Source: Seminavis robusta
Lineage: Eukaryota > Bacillariophyta > Bacillariophyceae > Naviculales > Naviculaceae
NCBI GenBank assembly: GCA_903772945.1
Contig: CAICTM010001377.1
Span: 1 to 30,397, forward strand
Length of the DNA: 30,397 bases
Direction: 5' to 3'
Under the pieces are notes generated by a model. It searched no databases and was not told the DNA's origin. It saw nothing but the letters and a program-made list of their open reading frames with translations. Both the position numbers and the translations under genes were made by a program. Of this stretch, positions 29,633 to 30,397 are shown piece after piece (within the stretch, counting starts at the first letter, position 1; every line of letters starts with the position of its first letter).

Positions 29633-30397
29633 CTAAAAGCTAGTGTAAAGATCTTTCGAGTGTTTTGAGTTGAGAGAATGAAAGTTATGAGAGAGATTAG
29701 AAAGCTATGAAAACTAATCAACGAGAGGAGATCATCATCAAGGGATCGTAGATCTGGCCTCCCGCGGGAGACTATAAAGTGTGATAGAGTAGGTTTTGGT
29801 AGTGATTCCTACGTCTTTCCACGATCCTAAACGGAACGCGTGGAAGGTTTGTCTAGCATGGATCTAGTAGCGTGGATAGTACTCACGGCTGGCTAAATAT
29901 CTAATAGCGTGTTTTCATCATCAACCTAGTGTGACCAGAGCGGTCATTAGAACCCTGTCTCAAATGGCGACTATTCACGAGAGACTCAGTTCTGAGTCGA
30001 ACTCCAAACCCTATCTAGGATCGGTCGCGATAAGGCTAAGAGCCGTGTATTTTTTTCGCCCCCTGACAAGGGGTCACAGTAGGCGCGACAGCAGTCGGCA
30101 AAGGAGAAACATTATGATTTAAAGTGCGGGGCACTCTCGTCATATGATTTTCGGATGTTGAGGTGGCCAATCGCAACCTGTCAAATTCGTATACAAGGGG
30201 AATCAGGCCGTGTCTCGCGCGCTAGGCATATAATCAACTCTCAGAATCGTTTCCTCATTCTTCGGTAGACTGTGCCCGCTCCTCTGGCGCCAACGAGTAT
30301 TGCTATGCTCGTGGACCTCTGTAGTCTTCAGCAATACCTGTCTCGCGCAGTGCATCGTCATATAAGATATATAAGACATACGGTGACTCATGTGAGT
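29633..30397. other. Non-coding stretch beyond the 5' break of element 2
   Basis: No gag or other gene is recognisable on either strand. A perfect 12-bp palindrome CTCCCGCGGGAG lies at 29759-29770 beside ACTATAAAG. On the minus strand GTTGGCGCCAGAGG near 30280-30295 looks a little like a tRNA primer-binding region, but no LTR could be tied to it. The stretch does not resemble the 25227-25837 LTR. It may belong to another repeat. Confidence 0.4.

Noticed and set aside
29633..30397. 5' LTR of element 2
   Set aside because: No similarity to the candidate 3' LTR at 25227-25837 was seen on either strand.

Overview
The window looks like nuclear DNA of a diatom, most likely a pennate one. The reasons are long, mostly intron-poor genes with short GT-AG introns (71 and 91 bp), a membrane-anchored leucine-rich-repeat protein of a type expanded in diatoms, a tyrosine-recombinase family common in diatom genomes, and Ty1/copia-like retrotransposons of the diatom kind. 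The species assignment is inference from recalled families; no search was run.

Left part (1-17,050), host genes: the 3' end of an acidic-tailed protein, perhaps derived from a CENP-B/pogo-type transposase (to 521); a cytosolic protein with a bacterial-looking domain (806-1660, +); a 1,074-residue conserved protein of unknown function (2054-5278, -); a doubtful small membrane ORF (5784-6038, +); an LRR protein with an internal membrane anchor (6739-9192, +); a two-exon major-facilitator transporter (9761-11808, -); a BTB-BACK-SPRY-like gene with a one-base reading-frame break in its BTB domain (12642-14074, -); a polytopic membrane protein (14559-15596, -); and a U-box protein (16502-17047, -). 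Intergenic DNA carries many GGTACC/GTAC and CTAGCTAG palindromes. The upstream regions of the transporter and BTB genes share a repeated block.

Right part (17,050-30,397), mobile DNA: a two-exon tyrosine-recombinase-like gene lacking its C-terminal catalytic half (18222-19170, -), then two different, degenerate Ty1/copia-like retrotransposons. Element 1 (+, about 20765-25226) has gag-protease, integrase and a broken reverse transcriptase, and stops abruptly in reverse transcriptase. At exactly that point a TG...CA segment (25227-25837) begins that fits the 3' LTR of element 2, which runs on the minus strand (25227-29632). Element 2 therefore appears to be inserted antisense into element 1. 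Element 2 lacks gag and has several frameshifts, but retains protease, integrase, a chromodomain between integrase and reverse transcriptase, reverse transcriptase and RNase H.

The points most worth following are the chromodomain in a copia-type element, the nested insertion with bZIP-like sites in the candidate LTR, the bacterial-type domain in the 806-1660 gene, the frameshifted BTB gene with CRE-like promoter repeats, and the shared upstream block. The host genes show no obvious common pathway.
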